41,620 nucleotides of DNA from a virus. Below, piece by piece: positions 17,039-25,000 of the stretch. The stretch spans positions 1-41,620 of the IMG/VR virus record IMGVR_UViG_3300008114_002492. One strand, 5' to 3'. A program made the translations under genes and the position numbers. Each line of letters opens with the position of its first letter. Within the stretch, counting starts at the first letter, position 1. Below the pieces are notes generated by a model, which ran no database searches, was not told where the DNA came from, and saw nothing but the letters and a program-made list of their open reading frames with translations.

Positions 17039-17587
17039 CGGACAAACTTCTTTAGCGATTTTTTCAGTTTGTCCCTCTTCAATTAGTCCTATTCTGTGTA
17101 GTACGCAATAATATCTTGGATTTTCATTTAAATGTTGTTGTGCAATTTTACGAGCTTCTTTTAAATCTTTAACGTATTGCGATTCAACCATTTCTCCAAG
17201 GTCTATCATTTTGTTTTTTCTGACCTGTTCGTTGAGGATGGACTTGATAAATTGTCTCATACCTTCATTAGTATTTTTCTTTTTGGGTTTATAAGAGGTC
17301 ATTATTGGTTTTTGACCTTTACCTGATTGTGTATCTTTTTTTTCAGCTTCTCTTTTTTGTCTACAAGCATTTTGTTTTGCGGAATCGCTCATTTTACCCG
17401 CAACACCTGCTGCTCTACACTTTGGATAAGCACCTTTATCGGTGTCAGAACGACCACAAGGTGGATGTTTTCCATCTTTATCTTTTCTACAAATATTAAC
17501 CCACGGCCCTTTAGGCTGACTACTACCTTTTGGCTTCTTTTTTTTGCCAAACCATACTGCTAAATCTTCATTTAATTGTTGTTCCAT
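17030..17587 (-). CDS. basic Cys-containing phage protein with helix motif and (I/L)-x-E site
   Basis: A 185-residue lysine-rich protein. Residues 15-75 hold a compact domain with four cysteines (WVNICRKDKDGKHPPCGRSD, then YPKCRAAGVAGKMSDSAKQN and ACRQKREAEKK), a pattern that I recall from many phage and some giant-virus proteins, possibly zinc-binding. A short motif MRQFIKSILNEQVRK near 110-124 resembles the amphipathic peptides at 16123 and 40650 and has an LNE site. I start at the ATG at 17587: the longer frame would add 40 hydrophobic residues that run across the divergent gene start at 17637. A TATTTAT box lies upstream. Confidence 0.6.
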   Translation of the reverse strand: MEQQLNEDLAVWFGKKKKPKGSSQPKGPWVNICRKDKDGKHPPCGRSDTDKGAYPKCRAAGVAGKMSDSAKQNACRQKREAEKKDTQSGKGQKPIMTSYKPKKKNTNEGMRQFIKSILNEQVRKNKMIDLGEMVESQYVKDLKEARKIAQQHLNENPRYYCVLHRIGLIEEGQTEKIAKEVCPSN

Positions 17588-17620
17588 GTTGTTTTTGTGA
17601 AAAAAATTACGATACTTTAC

Positions 17621-17627
17621 ATAAATA
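17621..17627 (-). promoter_or_regulatory. TATTTAT box, candidate late promoter
   Basis: TATTTAT on the minus strand, 33 nt before the minus-strand start at 17587. This is the longest spacing of the set. Confidence 0.3.
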
Positions 17628-17636
17628 TAAAACCAT

Positions 17637-17876
17637 ATGAAAAATACTAAAAATACTGAAGAAATATTAAAAAAAACACAAGAAATTATTGGTTCTCTTT
17701 TTGACACAATACATTACACATCAAATGAACAATTAAATTCATTTATTGATGGTATGAATGAAGAACAAGCAATGTATTGTTTAAAACAAGCATTAATTGC
17801 CTGTCACGTTAGAGGTGCATTTACAATGGAAGAAACCGAAGCAGTTTCAAAGTCTTTAAGAATTTTAAATTCTTAA
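17637..17876 (+). CDS. small hypothetical protein
   Basis: A 79-residue, probably all-helical protein ([20 protein letters not shown] and [20 protein letters not shown]) with two cysteines. No family recognised. It is a lone plus-strand gene between two minus-strand genes; its stop shares bases with the stop of the convergent Thr/Pro-repeat gene. The divergent 49-bp gap to the gene at 17587 must hold its promoter, but I see no clear TAnnTTTG there. Its good coding quality supports a real gene. Confidence 0.55.
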   Translation: MKNTKNTEEILKKTQEIIGSLFDTIHYTSNEQLNSFIDGMNEEQAMYCLKQALIACHVRGAFTMEETEAVSKSLRILNS

Positions 17877-18883
17877 GATGTTGGTGTAGGTGTTGGTGTC
17901 TCAGTTGGAGTTTGAGTAGGAGTATCCGTTACCGTAGGTGTTGGTGTATTAGTTGGTGTTTGAGTAGGAGTATCCGTTACCGTAGGTGTTGGTGTATTAG
18001 TTGGTGTTTCACTAATAGTTGGTGTTGGTGTTTGAGTAGGAGTATCCGTTACCGTAGGTGTTGGTGTATTAGTTGGTGTTTCACTAATAGTTGGTGTTGG
18101 TGTCTCAGTTGGAGTTTGAGTAGGAGTATCCGTTACCGTAGGTGTTGGTGTATTAGTTGGTGTTTGAGTAGGAGTATCCGTTATTGTGGCCGTTGGTGTG
18201 TTAGTAGGAGTTTCAGTCACTGTTGGTGTAACCGTATTAGTAGGTGTTATTGTGGGTGTAGGTGTAGGTGTTGGAGTTCTTGTCGCCGTTGGTGTTGGTG
18301 CGGGACACGACTCAATTAATATTATATTACCTGAACCATTTGTTTGAAATACAGTGTTACCTGGTAATCCACCAGAATCTGAAAGATATGTTGCAAAAAT
18401 TGGTGTTGTAAAACTACTATTCAAGTATATTGTTGTTCCTGTAGTCCAAAAACCAATAGCAACATTACTATAATATGTTTGAAGACTTGGACTTGAACAA
18501 GCATCTAATGATGTTGTACCGCTAGATAATGATGTAATTGTAAACACAGGTCTAGTTGGTGTTGGTGTAATTGTAGATGTTATAGTTGGAGTTGGTGTTA
18601 AACTTGATGTTACACTTGGTGTTGGAGTTGCTCCATAACTTGGAGTAACAGATGCTGTAATACTTGGAGTTGGAGTTACTGGTGGTGGCCAATCAATTGT
18701 TGAAAGAATTTGAATACTTTTAGATGCTGTCGAATAAGTACCGTCAATATACCATACATTAATAGTTTCATTTTCTAATACTTCGTGATTATTTATATTT
18801 AAATTATCCGAACATCTAGTATAATTAATAACACCAATAGATGTTATTGAGTTATTTTTTATTATTGATTTTTTACAAGCCAT
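17873..18883 (-). CDS. Thr/Pro-repeat virion-type protein
   Basis: A 336-residue protein. Residues 1-70 form a small domain (begins [14 protein letters not shown]); residues 72-110 and 195-336 are Thr-Pro arrays with Ser, Val, Glu, Asp and Asn (for example [14 protein letters not shown]); between them (111-192) is a second folded domain with two cysteines (DACSSPSLQ and ESCPAPTP). The C-terminus consists wholly of repeat. Such arrays form stiff extended stalks and are common O-glycan acceptors. It has a TATTTAT box and follows the capsid gene after a terminator. The DNA repeat unit is about 48 bp. I infer a surface-exposed fibre or decoration protein. Confidence 0.6.
   Translation of the reverse strand: MACKKSIIKNNSITSIGVINYTRCSDNLNINNHEVLENETINVWYIDGTYSTASKSIQILSTIDWPPPVTPTPSITASVTPSYGATPTPSVTSSLTPTPTITSTITPTPTRPVFTITSLSSGTTSLDACSSPSLQTYYSNVAIGFWTTGTTIYLNSSFTTPIFATYLSDSGGLPGNTVFQTNGSGNIILIESCPAPTPTATRTPTPTPTPTITPTNTVTPTVTETPTNTPTATITDTPTQTPTNTPTPTVTDTPTQTPTETPTPTISETPTNTPTPTVTDTPTQTPTPTISETPTNTPTPTVTDTPTQTPTNTPTPTVTDTPTQTPTETPTPTPTS
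17877..18300. repeat. tandem coding repeats (about 48-bp unit)
   Basis: Four near-identical copies of a core beginning GTATCCGTTACCGTAGGTG start near 17922, 17970, 18042 and 18126, with a decayed copy near 18174. Units are separated by interchangeable shorter TPT-coding blocks, the pattern expected from slippage or recombination in a Thr/Pro-repeat gene. Confidence 0.8.
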
Positions 18884-18898
18884 CTTATTTTATACATT

Positions 18899-18905
18899 AT
18901 AAATA
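18899..18905 (-). promoter_or_regulatory. TATTTAT box, candidate late promoter
   Basis: TATTTAT on the minus strand, 15 nt before the start of the Thr/Pro-repeat gene and just after the capsid-gene terminator. Confidence 0.4.
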
Positions 18906-18917
18906 CCTTTATAAAAC

Positions 18918-18947
18918 AAAAAAGGGAACCTAAGTTCCCTTTTTTTA
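18918..18947 (-). terminator. bidirectional rho-independent terminator after the capsid gene
   Basis: A 9-bp stem AAAGGGAAC / GTTCCCTTT with loop CTAA (18921-18942), flanked by A-rich and T-rich tracts. It lies between the capsid stop (18964) and the next start (18883), so it ends the capsid transcript. Confidence 0.8.
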
Positions 18948-18963
18948 TGACGTTTGAGATAAA

Positions 18964-20805
18964 TTATCTCAATTCTTGTAAGTTGAATGTTCTAACTCCG
19001 TCAACTGTAACTCTACCATAGAAACGGTTGTTAACCATTTTCTTAGCGTATCTTGTCATGATACCCTTGATAGGTGTGAAGTTGAATGGGTTATACATAG
19101 TTGGAGTCAACTGTAAAGGTACGTATGGAGCGTAAATGTAACCAGTATCCAACAAGCTAGTTCCTTTGTGTCCGATTAACACTTGGTTAGCTGGGAAGTA
19201 AGGGTCACGATATACTTGATATCTACCTGACAAAGTACCGATTCTTTCAATACCCATGTTGTATTGGTCTTGCTCAGGAGCTGCGTTTGATACGTGGAAG
19301 TATTCCAAGTCATCAAAGATAGCAGATACTTCAGAAGATACAACAATCCAGTTAGCACCACCTCTTAAAGTTGATTTGTGAATTTGAGCTGACAATTGGT
19401 TAATTGCAGTAATCAAAGTTTGGTTCCAATCTTTTTGAGTGTAAGGAGTTGTTCCGCTAGAAGATAGTCTCTTCCAACCGTTATAATCCCATCTCAAGTT
19501 CCAAGCCGCACCTTTTCTCAAATCTCTCAAGATTTCTCTATCAATTTCTGCAGCAACTTGCTCAGATAACAATGCTGTCAATTCAGCTTCAGCATCAATG
19601 TTGTGGAACGCCGCAACGTCTTGAGCTAATTCAGGAGACCATTGTGCTCTTAATTTTCTTTCTGTTACAGAAACAGTTACTGACTCAAGGTCAAAAGAAA
19701 CTTCACCAATTTGGTCTTCAAATTCCAATTCTTTATACAATCTGTAGATAGCTAAGAACGCATCGTTAGTAGTTGTATCAGATGAGAAAGTAGAACCTGT
19801 GTAACCATCCATAGATGAATCACCACAAGTAATACAAACAGGAGCTTGTAAATCAATTTCCAAGAAAATAAATCCATTAGCGTCACATACGTTGTAGTAA
19901 GAACCACCTGAATTTTTGTTTACTGGGAAAGTAGTATTTACTTGACTTCCGTATTGAACAATACCTTTACCATATCTTTGAGTAACAACTCTGAATAAAT
20001 AAGGGTTAGTTGTGTTTGCTGAAGTAAATTGGTTAGTTGAAACACCTAAGATGTTCAAACCTGACAAGAATTCTTCAGTATCCATAGTATTACCGTTAGG
20101 ACCAATCAATTGACCAGCACCTGCGTTAGAGAATCCACTCATAACAATGATAACTTTTCTATAGTTATCTTCAGGGTATGCTGCAGGTAATAAAACACCA
20201 GCGTTAGACCAAGCGTAAGTTACAGTATTTGCTGTAATAGCAGTCCACTGACCTTTTGAATAGTCAAACAAACCAGGAGGGTTTAAACCAGCCTCATTTC
20301 CTTCGTAGAATAAATCATACAAATCTTTGTTATAGATTGGGTTAAATGTACCATCACCTGAAGTGTATCCAGCATCAGGATTACCAGGGTAGTTTCCTGG
20401 AGAACCGATAGGTGCGTAGTGAGTTCCTGAACCACCAAACAAACCATCTGTTGATGTACCACCAGAATAACCTTGAATTTTAGGTACGAAGTAGAACAAT
20501 TTACCGATTGGTAAGTTCATTGCTTGTACAGACACGATGTCGTTAGCTAATAATTTAGAGAATACTCTTCTCACGATTGGGAAAACAACTGTTTCAAAAG
20601 AACCGCTATCAGAAGTTGAAGAAGCCTCATTGATTAAGAAAGAAGCTTGGTTTTCGTATAACTGAGCTACGTTTTCTTTCATGTGACCTTTTAAACCTTC
20701 CAAAAAGCCAAGTTTATCCCATTTGTTGATTGTGTCTTCTTTGATAACCTTAAGGTGTTTTAAACCAATGTTACCAACAAGACCGCTTTCTAATAATGCA
20801 CCCAT
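18964..20805 (-). CDS. gp23: major capsid protein, T4 gp23-like
   Basis: A 613-residue capsid protein. Gp23 hallmarks are FPIVRRVFSKLLANDIVSVQ (75-94) with GKLFYFVPKIQ (101-111), WSPELAQDVAAFHNIDAEAE (389-408) with EIDREILRDLRKGA, and the closing YAPYVPLQLTPTMYNPFNFT followed by a GIMTRYAKK stretch. The HK97-like fold is expected. FLINE followed by ASSTSDSG (56-68) matches the T4 gp23 maturation context: a T4-type protease would cut after Glu60, removing the N-terminal delta domain. It is about 90 residues longer than T4 gp23, with a Gly/Ser/Tyr-rich insertion at 112-180. Its codons look optimised relative to neighbours. No TATTTAT box precedes it in the coding orientation; it may be read from the scaffold promoters. 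Confidence 0.93.
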   Translation of the reverse strand: MGALLESGLVGNIGLKHLKVIKEDTINKWDKLGFLEGLKGHMKENVAQLYENQASFLINEASSTSDSGSFETVVFPIVRRVFSKLLANDIVSVQAMNLPIGKLFYFVPKIQGYSGGTSTDGLFGGSGTHYAPIGSPGNYPGNPDAGYTSGDGTFNPIYNKDLYDLFYEGNEAGLNPPGLFDYSKGQWTAITANTVTYAWSNAGVLLPAAYPEDNYRKVIIVMSGFSNAGAGQLIGPNGNTMDTEEFLSGLNILGVSTNQFTSANTTNPYLFRVVTQRYGKGIVQYGSQVNTTFPVNKNSGGSYYNVCDANGFIFLEIDLQAPVCITCGDSSMDGYTGSTFSSDTTTNDAFLAIYRLYKELEFEDQIGEVSFDLESVTVSVTERKLRAQWSPELAQDVAAFHNIDAEAELTALLSEQVAAEIDREILRDLRKGAAWNLRWDYNGWKRLSSSGTTPYTQKDWNQTLITAINQLSAQIHKSTLRGGANWIVVSSEVSAIFDDLEYFHVSNAAPEQDQYNMGIERIGTLSGRYQVYRDPYFPANQVLIGHKGTSLLDTGYIYAPYVPLQLTPTMYNPFNFTPIKGIMTRYAKKMVNNRFYGRVTVDGVRTFNLQELR

Positions 20806-20840
20806 TTTAGTATTTTTTTGTTTTTAAGTTTTATTTATTT

Positions 20841-22463
20841 TTATTTTTGTATTTTTTGCATGATATCCTTCATTCTTAAGAATTGTGGATTTTCATAAGT
20901 TTTTGACTCAATTAAGTTTTGTGAAGAACCTGATGCTGGTGATTTACCAATTTTTTCCATAGATTCTGTAACTACGTTTTGAGTCGTGGTATTTAATTCA
21001 TTTTTAATTGATGAATACAATGATTTTGATTCTTTTAATGACTCAACATCATCAAATCTTCTTAAGATATTAATCTTCTCTTGTTTTGTTGTTGTATGTT
21101 CTGTGAACAATCTTGTTGCGTAAGCCAAGTTTGAATTAAACACAGCAACTTCATTTAATTTTTCTCTGAAAATATTAAGTGCTTTTCTGTATTCTTCATT
21201 CTTTTCTCTCAATCTTTCAACTTCTTCAGCAAGAGCTTGATTTGGAATTACTTTCATTTTAGGTAAACCTTTTCTTTGAGCGTAATTTCTAGTTCCATTA
21301 CCTAATGTTCTAGCAGCTTCTTTAGTTTCCTCTTTTTCGTAATCTTTGTAATGACCATCTTTTTCACCAGCTTTCTTTTCAACACCATCAACATCCTTAC
21401 GTCTGTATTCGTGTTTTTTAGAACCATACTTTTCTTTCATTTCAGCTTCAGTGTATTCAAACTTCTTAGGTTTTAAATTCATACCAACTCCTTTAGCTTT
21501 ACCTTTTGGTTCAATAGCCGCTTCTTTGGTTTCCATTTTTCTACCTTCTTTATATTCAAATTTAGCACTTCCAGTTTTAACACCTTTACCTACTACAGGT
21601 TTACTCATCATTGACCCTTCTTTAGTTTCCATTTTTTTAGCTTTGTTAGTTAAAGAGGATTTTGTTAATTTACCCATAACTGGTTTAATTGTCATTTTAC
21701 CTTCAGACATGTTTTCATCCTCATCTTCATCTTCATCTTCATCCTCATCGTCATCGTCTTCTTGTTCTTCCATTTCTATTTCATACACTACTTCGTCCAT
21801 TTGTTCTTCATCCATGTACTCTTCTTCCATTTCAACTTCGTCCATTTGTTCTTTACCAAAAATGTCAGCCATCATAGATTCTAAATCATCGTTAGATAAT
21901 TCATCTTCATCCATTTGTTCTTCTTCCATGTACTCTTCTTCCATGTACTCTTCTTCCATTTCAACTTCGTCCATACTTTCAGTTTGAATAATGTATTCAA
22001 CATCTTCATCTTCATCGTTTAAAGTAATGTGGTTACCATCTTGTTTAACAATGATACCATCTTCATCACTCATAGATTTGAAAACCTTTAAGATTTCATC
22101 ATCAGACGCATTTGTAAGGTCAATTGGTAGTGTATCTTCAGAATCCATATCAAAGTCCATATCAAATTCATCTTCCGATTCATCATCGTCAGAATCCATA
22201 TCAATGTCCATTTCAACATCATCCATGTCTTCATCATCAGAATCCATATCAATATCCATGTCTAAATCATCTTCTGATTGTTCATCCATTTCAACTTCTT
22301 TTGATTCTTTTTCAGTCTCATTTTTCAAAGACTCTTTTACTAATTCTGAGATTTCTTCCTTCATAGTAGAAGCAAGTATTCCTTTTGCATTTTCGGCAAC
22401 TACTTGTTCCAAATTTTTCATTTGTAGTAGTGCTTCCTCAACTAACGACTTTTTATCTGTCAT
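20841..22463 (-). CDS. gp22: prohead core scaffold, gp22-like
   Basis: A 540-residue very acidic protein directly upstream of the capsid gene, the gp22 position in T4. Residues 60-260 are runs of Asp/Glu/Met (MDIDMDSDDEDMDDVEMDID style), 255-400 are Lys/Glu-rich with repeats around METKE, and 425-500 hold the helical scaffold core (RLREKNEEYRKALNIFREKL, then NEVAVFNSNLAYATRLFTEH). The core helix and its LREKLNE-like pattern resemble gp22-type scaffolds. It is much longer than T4 gp22 (269 residues) because of the acidic repeats. Such proteins are degraded to peptides by the prohead protease before packaging. Confidence 0.75.
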   Translation of the reverse strand: MTDKKSLVEEALLQMKNLEQVVAENAKGILASTMKEEISELVKESLKNETEKESKEVEMDEQSEDDLDMDIDMDSDDEDMDDVEMDIDMDSDDDESEDEFDMDFDMDSEDTLPIDLTNASDDEILKVFKSMSDEDGIIVKQDGNHITLNDEDEDVEYIIQTESMDEVEMEEEYMEEEYMEEEQMDEDELSNDDLESMMADIFGKEQMDEVEMEEEYMDEEQMDEVVYEIEMEEQEDDDDEDEDEDEDEDENMSEGKMTIKPVMGKLTKSSLTNKAKKMETKEGSMMSKPVVGKGVKTGSAKFEYKEGRKMETKEAAIEPKGKAKGVGMNLKPKKFEYTEAEMKEKYGSKKHEYRRKDVDGVEKKAGEKDGHYKDYEKEETKEAARTLGNGTRNYAQRKGLPKMKVIPNQALAEEVERLREKNEEYRKALNIFREKLNEVAVFNSNLAYATRLFTEHTTTKQEKINILRRFDDVESLKESKSLYSSIKNELNTTTQNVVTESMEKIGKSPASGSSQNLIESKTYENPQFLRMKDIMQKIQK

Positions 22464-22486
22464 ATTATTATAGAATAATTTAACAT

Positions 22487-22493
22487 ATAAATA
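22487..22493 (-). promoter_or_regulatory. TATTTAT box, candidate late promoter of the scaffold gene
   Basis: TATTTAT inside ATATATTTATATG on the minus strand, 23 nt before the scaffold start. A second copy lies at 22540-22546. Confidence 0.45.
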
Positions 22494-22539
22494 TATCCAT
22501 ATGTCAAAAAATTCTATTTGGGGTTAGTAAAAACCCTAA

Positions 22540-22546
22540 ATAAATA
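22540..22546 (-). promoter_or_regulatory. second TATTTAT box upstream of scaffold gene
   Basis: TATTTAT on the minus strand just after the terminator that follows the DUF4494-like gene. It could restart transcription for the scaffold and capsid genes. Confidence 0.3.
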
Positions 22547-22575
22547 AAAAACCCCTCGGTTAGGAGGGGTTTTTA
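22546..22575 (-). terminator. rho-independent terminator
   Basis: Stem ACCCCTC / GAGGGGT (22551-22557 with 22564-22570), six-base loop, A-tract on one side and T-tract on the other. Read on the minus strand it directly follows the DUF4494-like stop at 22576. Confidence 0.8.
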
Positions 22576-22788
22576 TTAATCTTCAATAACTTCGTCTATT
22601 TTACTTTCGGAGACTGCTGTGATTCTCCAATCATGTTGAAACCCAGTATATCGGGATGTTACCTTGGCTTCAACATCAGTTACAGAGTAACCTTTAACCA
22701 ATTTTTCCTCTCGGATTTTCTTTAATTTACCTGTGTTTTCATCAGGTAAATCGTACTGTACTTTTGCTACAAAATATTTTTCGTCCAT
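22576..22788 (-). CDS. small DUF4494-like protein
   Basis: A 70-residue protein (YFVAKVQYDLPDENTGKLKK, then EEKLVKGYSVTDVEAKVTSRY) with the arrangement of DUF4494, a small domain common in Bacteroidetes and their phages: a short strand, a K-rich loop, the EKLVKGYSVTDVEA helix start and a C-terminal strand. Function is unknown. It lies between the prohead protease and the scaffold, 10 bp after the protease gene, and ends at a strong terminator, so it is co-transcribed with the protease. Confidence 0.6.
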   Translation of the reverse strand: MDEKYFVAKVQYDLPDENTGKLKKIREEKLVKGYSVTDVEAKVTSRYTGFQHDWRITAVSESKIDEVIED

Positions 22789-22798
22789 GTTTTTTAAA

Positions 22799-23530
22799 TT
22801 ATCTGTCCAAATAATGGTTTAATTTTTTCAATAAGTCAATAGAGCGATTCATTTTTGTTCCACTATCTTGTTCTATTGGAGACATTCTTGAAACTTTTTC
22901 TTCTTCCAAATTTTCTTCAAATTTACTTCTATCATCAGGATTTGTAAAAAGATATGCTCCAGGTGTAGATGGTGAAGATACCAAATCAAAACAGATTAAT
23001 TCAAAATCATCCTGTACTTCATTTTGTTCACCGTTCTTTTTTAAAGAACCAACCCCACGTGAAGATATACCCAAAGTAACACCCTGTCTCAACAAGTTAG
23101 CAGCTTGGTCACCCTTTGTAGATACAATACCTCTTTCATGGAATCCTGGTGATGTTAGAAGACGTAACTTACCCATAAGGATATGTCCGTCCCACCATAT
23201 ATCATTAATGATGTGAGACACACGGTCAAGGTCAATTAATGATGATTCAGGGTGGTTTAATTCTGAAAGAGATGTTCCTTTTTCAATCATCTTTTTATAA
23301 TTGTCAGATTCACGTTTTAAGATTCTTTCAGGGTACACTCTACCATTACGGTTTGGTGTGTTGTATTTTTGAAGTACGGCATAGAATTCAAAAGGTTTTG
23401 AATAATCCAAGAAATTCTTGTGATTTTCTTCAAGCATCTTTTTGTTAAATTCATGAGATGGTGACACATATCCTGCATCCATTTCAATCAATATTCCTTT
23501 ACCTGTGTCGGTAGGTCCTAATATTTTCAT
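22799..23530 (-). CDS. gp21: prohead maturation protease, gp21-like
   Basis: A 243-residue serine protease of the herpesvirus-assemblin/gp21 type. Catalytic candidates are His93 in SELNHPESS and Ser156/Ser157 in GISSRGVG, with the usual DRVSHII stretch (102-108) following the His motif. The C-terminal 40 residues (EENLEEEKVSRMSPIEQDSG) are probably the region removed by autocleavage. In T4 this enzyme cuts scaffold, capsid and internal proteins after (I/L)-x-E. Matching sites occur in the capsid protein and in several small proteins here. Position between portal and scaffold matches T4. Confidence 0.87.
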   Translation of the reverse strand: MKILGPTDTGKGILIEMDAGYVSPSHEFNKKMLEENHKNFLDYSKPFEFYAVLQKYNTPNRNGRVYPERILKRESDNYKKMIEKGTSLSELNHPESSLIDLDRVSHIINDIWWDGHILMGKLRLLTSPGFHERGIVSTKGDQAANLLRQGVTLGISSRGVGSLKKNGEQNEVQDDFELICFDLVSSPSTPGAYLFTNPDDRSKFEENLEEEKVSRMSPIEQDSGTKMNRSIDLLKKLNHYLDR

Positions 23531-23545
23531 ACGTATGTTTTAGTA

Positions 23546-23552
23546 ATAAATA
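23546..23552 (-). promoter_or_regulatory. TATTTAT box, candidate late promoter
   Basis: TATTTAT on the minus strand, 15 nt before the protease start and just past the stop of the upstream gene. Confidence 0.4.
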
Positions 23553-23999
23553 TTAAGATGTTTCTTCTTTGCTCTTTTTAGATAGTGTAAAATCAAAATA
23601 CTCGTTCTTTTTAAAGTTTTCAATATAAATTTCTTTGGCAATTCTTTTTAATTTATCTTTAAGAATTGTATCTTTGAAATCCACTTCTTGTGATAAGAAT
23701 AAGGTAATTTCCAAATTCATAAAACTTTTCTTACCATAAACAATTCCGCTAGTCCTTAAATCCAAATCAACAATATAATTGTCTTTAAAAAATGTGGGGT
23801 CTAATATTTCAAATATTGTGTGTTTTATCTGTCTACTAAAATTTGATACTATTCTTTCCCAATTGTCGTAACTTTGTTTTGGCGAAACCCAACTTTGTAG
23901 ATTAAGATAAACTGATTTAAAGTTTTTGGAATCAACTGTTCCATAACTCACTTTTGAATTGTTGAATCCTACAATTCGTGATGTTTTTCCTTTTTTCAT
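23553..23999 (-). CDS. hypothetical protein between portal and protease genes
   Basis: A 148-residue basic protein with alternating strands and helices (SYGTVDSKNFKSVYLNLQSW; IVDLDLRTSGIVYGKKSFMN; LEITLFLSQEVD). The middle part resembles small beta-rich tail or baseplate proteins of the gp25 size class, but I do not see the gp25 signature and make no such call. It is in the capsid module, transcribed with it, divergent from the bS21 gene. No cysteines or signal peptide. Confidence 0.5.
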   Translation of the reverse strand: MKKGKTSRIVGFNNSKVSYGTVDSKNFKSVYLNLQSWVSPKQSYDNWERIVSNFSRQIKHTIFEILDPTFFKDNYIVDLDLRTSGIVYGKKSFMNLEITLFLSQEVDFKDTILKDKLKRIAKEIYIENFKKNEYFDFTLSKKSKEETS

Positions 24000-24097
24000 T
24001 AATAATCATGTGTATAAATTGTTTATTGTTTGAAAAAAAATAATCTAATTTTATTCTATTGTCAAATTTTCACCAATTTTGTATTATTTACTATAAT

Positions 24098-24286
24098 ATG
24101 TTAAAAGTAAAAATAGACGAAAAGACTCCATTGGAAAAAGCCTTGAAACAATTAAAAGGAAAGGTAATTAAAACCAAGCAAAATGAAAAGTTGAGAGAAA
24201 GACTTCAGTATGAAAAACCATCTGTTACACGTAGAGCTCAGAAATTAAAAGCTCAATACGTTGAATCTCAAAAACCTAAAGATTAA
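24098..24286 (+). CDS. rpsU: ribosomal protein bS21
   Basis: A 62-residue bS21. The family pattern is complete: KVKIDEKTPLEKALKQLK (3-20), KLRERLQYEKPSVTRRAQKL (31-50) with the conserved EKPSVTRR core, then a basic tail. bS21 sits next to the 3' end of 16S rRNA; in Flavobacterium ribosomes it helps cover the anti-Shine-Dalgarno sequence. A tyrosine is at residue 54 in the tail that lies near that site. The start at 24098 is the first Met matching the family start; the frame opens at 24059. There is no Shine-Dalgarno site before it, unlike many flavobacterial rpsU genes that use one for autoregulation. A weak box TATTTAC lies at 24085. It is a single plus-strand gene within a minus-strand capsid operon. 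Confidence 0.88.
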   Translation: MLKVKIDEKTPLEKALKQLKGKVIKTKQNEKLRERLQYEKPSVTRRAQKLKAQYVESQKPKD

Positions 24287-24987
24287 TTAATGTTATTATA
24301 CAAATTGTATAATCTTACATAATTGATTTTAGAAAACTCTTCACCTTTAATTTGGTTAATAGTTTCCTGCAATTTTTTTGTTGTGATATCATCCATAGAT
24401 TCATTAATACCACTTAAAGAGTGAATTGTTTTTACTTTTAAATCTTCAAACTCTTTTGATAATTCCACATCTTCAGTCATTAATACTTTAGATAAATCTC
24501 TTTTAGAATCTTCATCTAAATTTTCAATATAAGAACTTATTTCTCTATTGGCAATATTCATCAAAGTTTCTATTGGTAATTGTATTGTAGTTTTAACTTC
24601 AGTACTTTCACTTAAAGTTTTTATCAAATTTTTTCTGCTTTCAATATTCTCCATAATCTTATCAGGAGTATTGTAAATCAAATTATCAATATCTTTATAG
24701 TTGTTTTCACTTACAACATCTTTAACCCAATATTCAATTTTTTGAGTTTTTAATTTTGGAATAATTTTTTCAACTTGTCTTAAAGATTCGTTGATGTAAG
24801 CTTCAGATAATGTCTTATCATAACCTTTTTTCTTGGACAATTCAGTGTAGATGTAAAACATTGTACTGGCATTTTTATTCTCCAACACCAAACTTTTAAA
24901 GTTTTTTAACTCTATTTTTGTTGTTTCATTCACATAAGAATTAATCATTAATCCTTCTATCTTGCTAAGTAATTGTCCAAATTTCAT
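24283..24987 (-). CDS. hypothetical protein, possible prohead core component
   Basis: A 234-residue, mostly helical, charged protein (Lys/Glu/Asn-rich, long helices over 20-230). I recognise no family. It holds several (I/L)-x-E triplets followed by Ser (for example YINES near 67 and GINES near 195), the pattern of prohead protease substrates. It lies between portal and protease, where T4 has the small core genes 67 and 68, so a prohead core role is a fair inference. It overlaps the bS21 stop by 4 bp (convergent) and has a TATTTAT box 4 nt before its start. Confidence 0.5.
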   Translation of the reverse strand: MKFGQLLSKIEGLMINSYVNETTKIELKNFKSLVLENKNASTMFYIYTELSKKKGYDKTLSEAYINESLRQVEKIIPKLKTQKIEYWVKDVVSENNYKDIDNLIYNTPDKIMENIESRKNLIKTLSESTEVKTTIQLPIETLMNIANREISSYIENLDEDSKRDLSKVLMTEDVELSKEFEDLKVKTIHSLSGINESMDDITTKKLQETINQIKGEEFSKINYVRLYNLYNNIN

Positions 24988-24991
24988 ATTA

Positions 24992-24998
24992 ATAAATA
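24992..24998 (-). promoter_or_regulatory. TATTTAT box, candidate late promoter
   Basis: TATTTAT on the minus strand, 4 nt before the start at 24987, in the 13-bp gap after the portal gene. Confidence 0.4.
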
Positions 24999-25000
24999 TA

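Noticed and set aside
17588-17707. Hydrophobic N-terminal extension (membrane segment) of the minus-strand gene at 17030
   Set aside because: The extension runs across the start of the divergent gene at 17637 and the box at 17621; the ATG at 17587 is more likely.
17877-18300. CRISPR-like regular repeats
   Set aside because: Units are in-frame codons of a Thr/Pro protein, have no distinct spacers and differ in length; they are coding repeats.
17912-18319. Plus-strand open frame rich in Cys/Arg/Trp
   Set aside because: Antisense shadow of the Thr/Pro repeats; composition is a by-product of the repeated codons.
21451-22473. Plus-strand Ser-rich open frames
   Set aside because: Antisense of the Asp/Glu/Met repeats of the scaffold gene.
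23553-23999. gp25-like baseplate lysozyme-type protein
   Set aside because: Only the length and a strand-helix pattern agree; the family signature is not visible.
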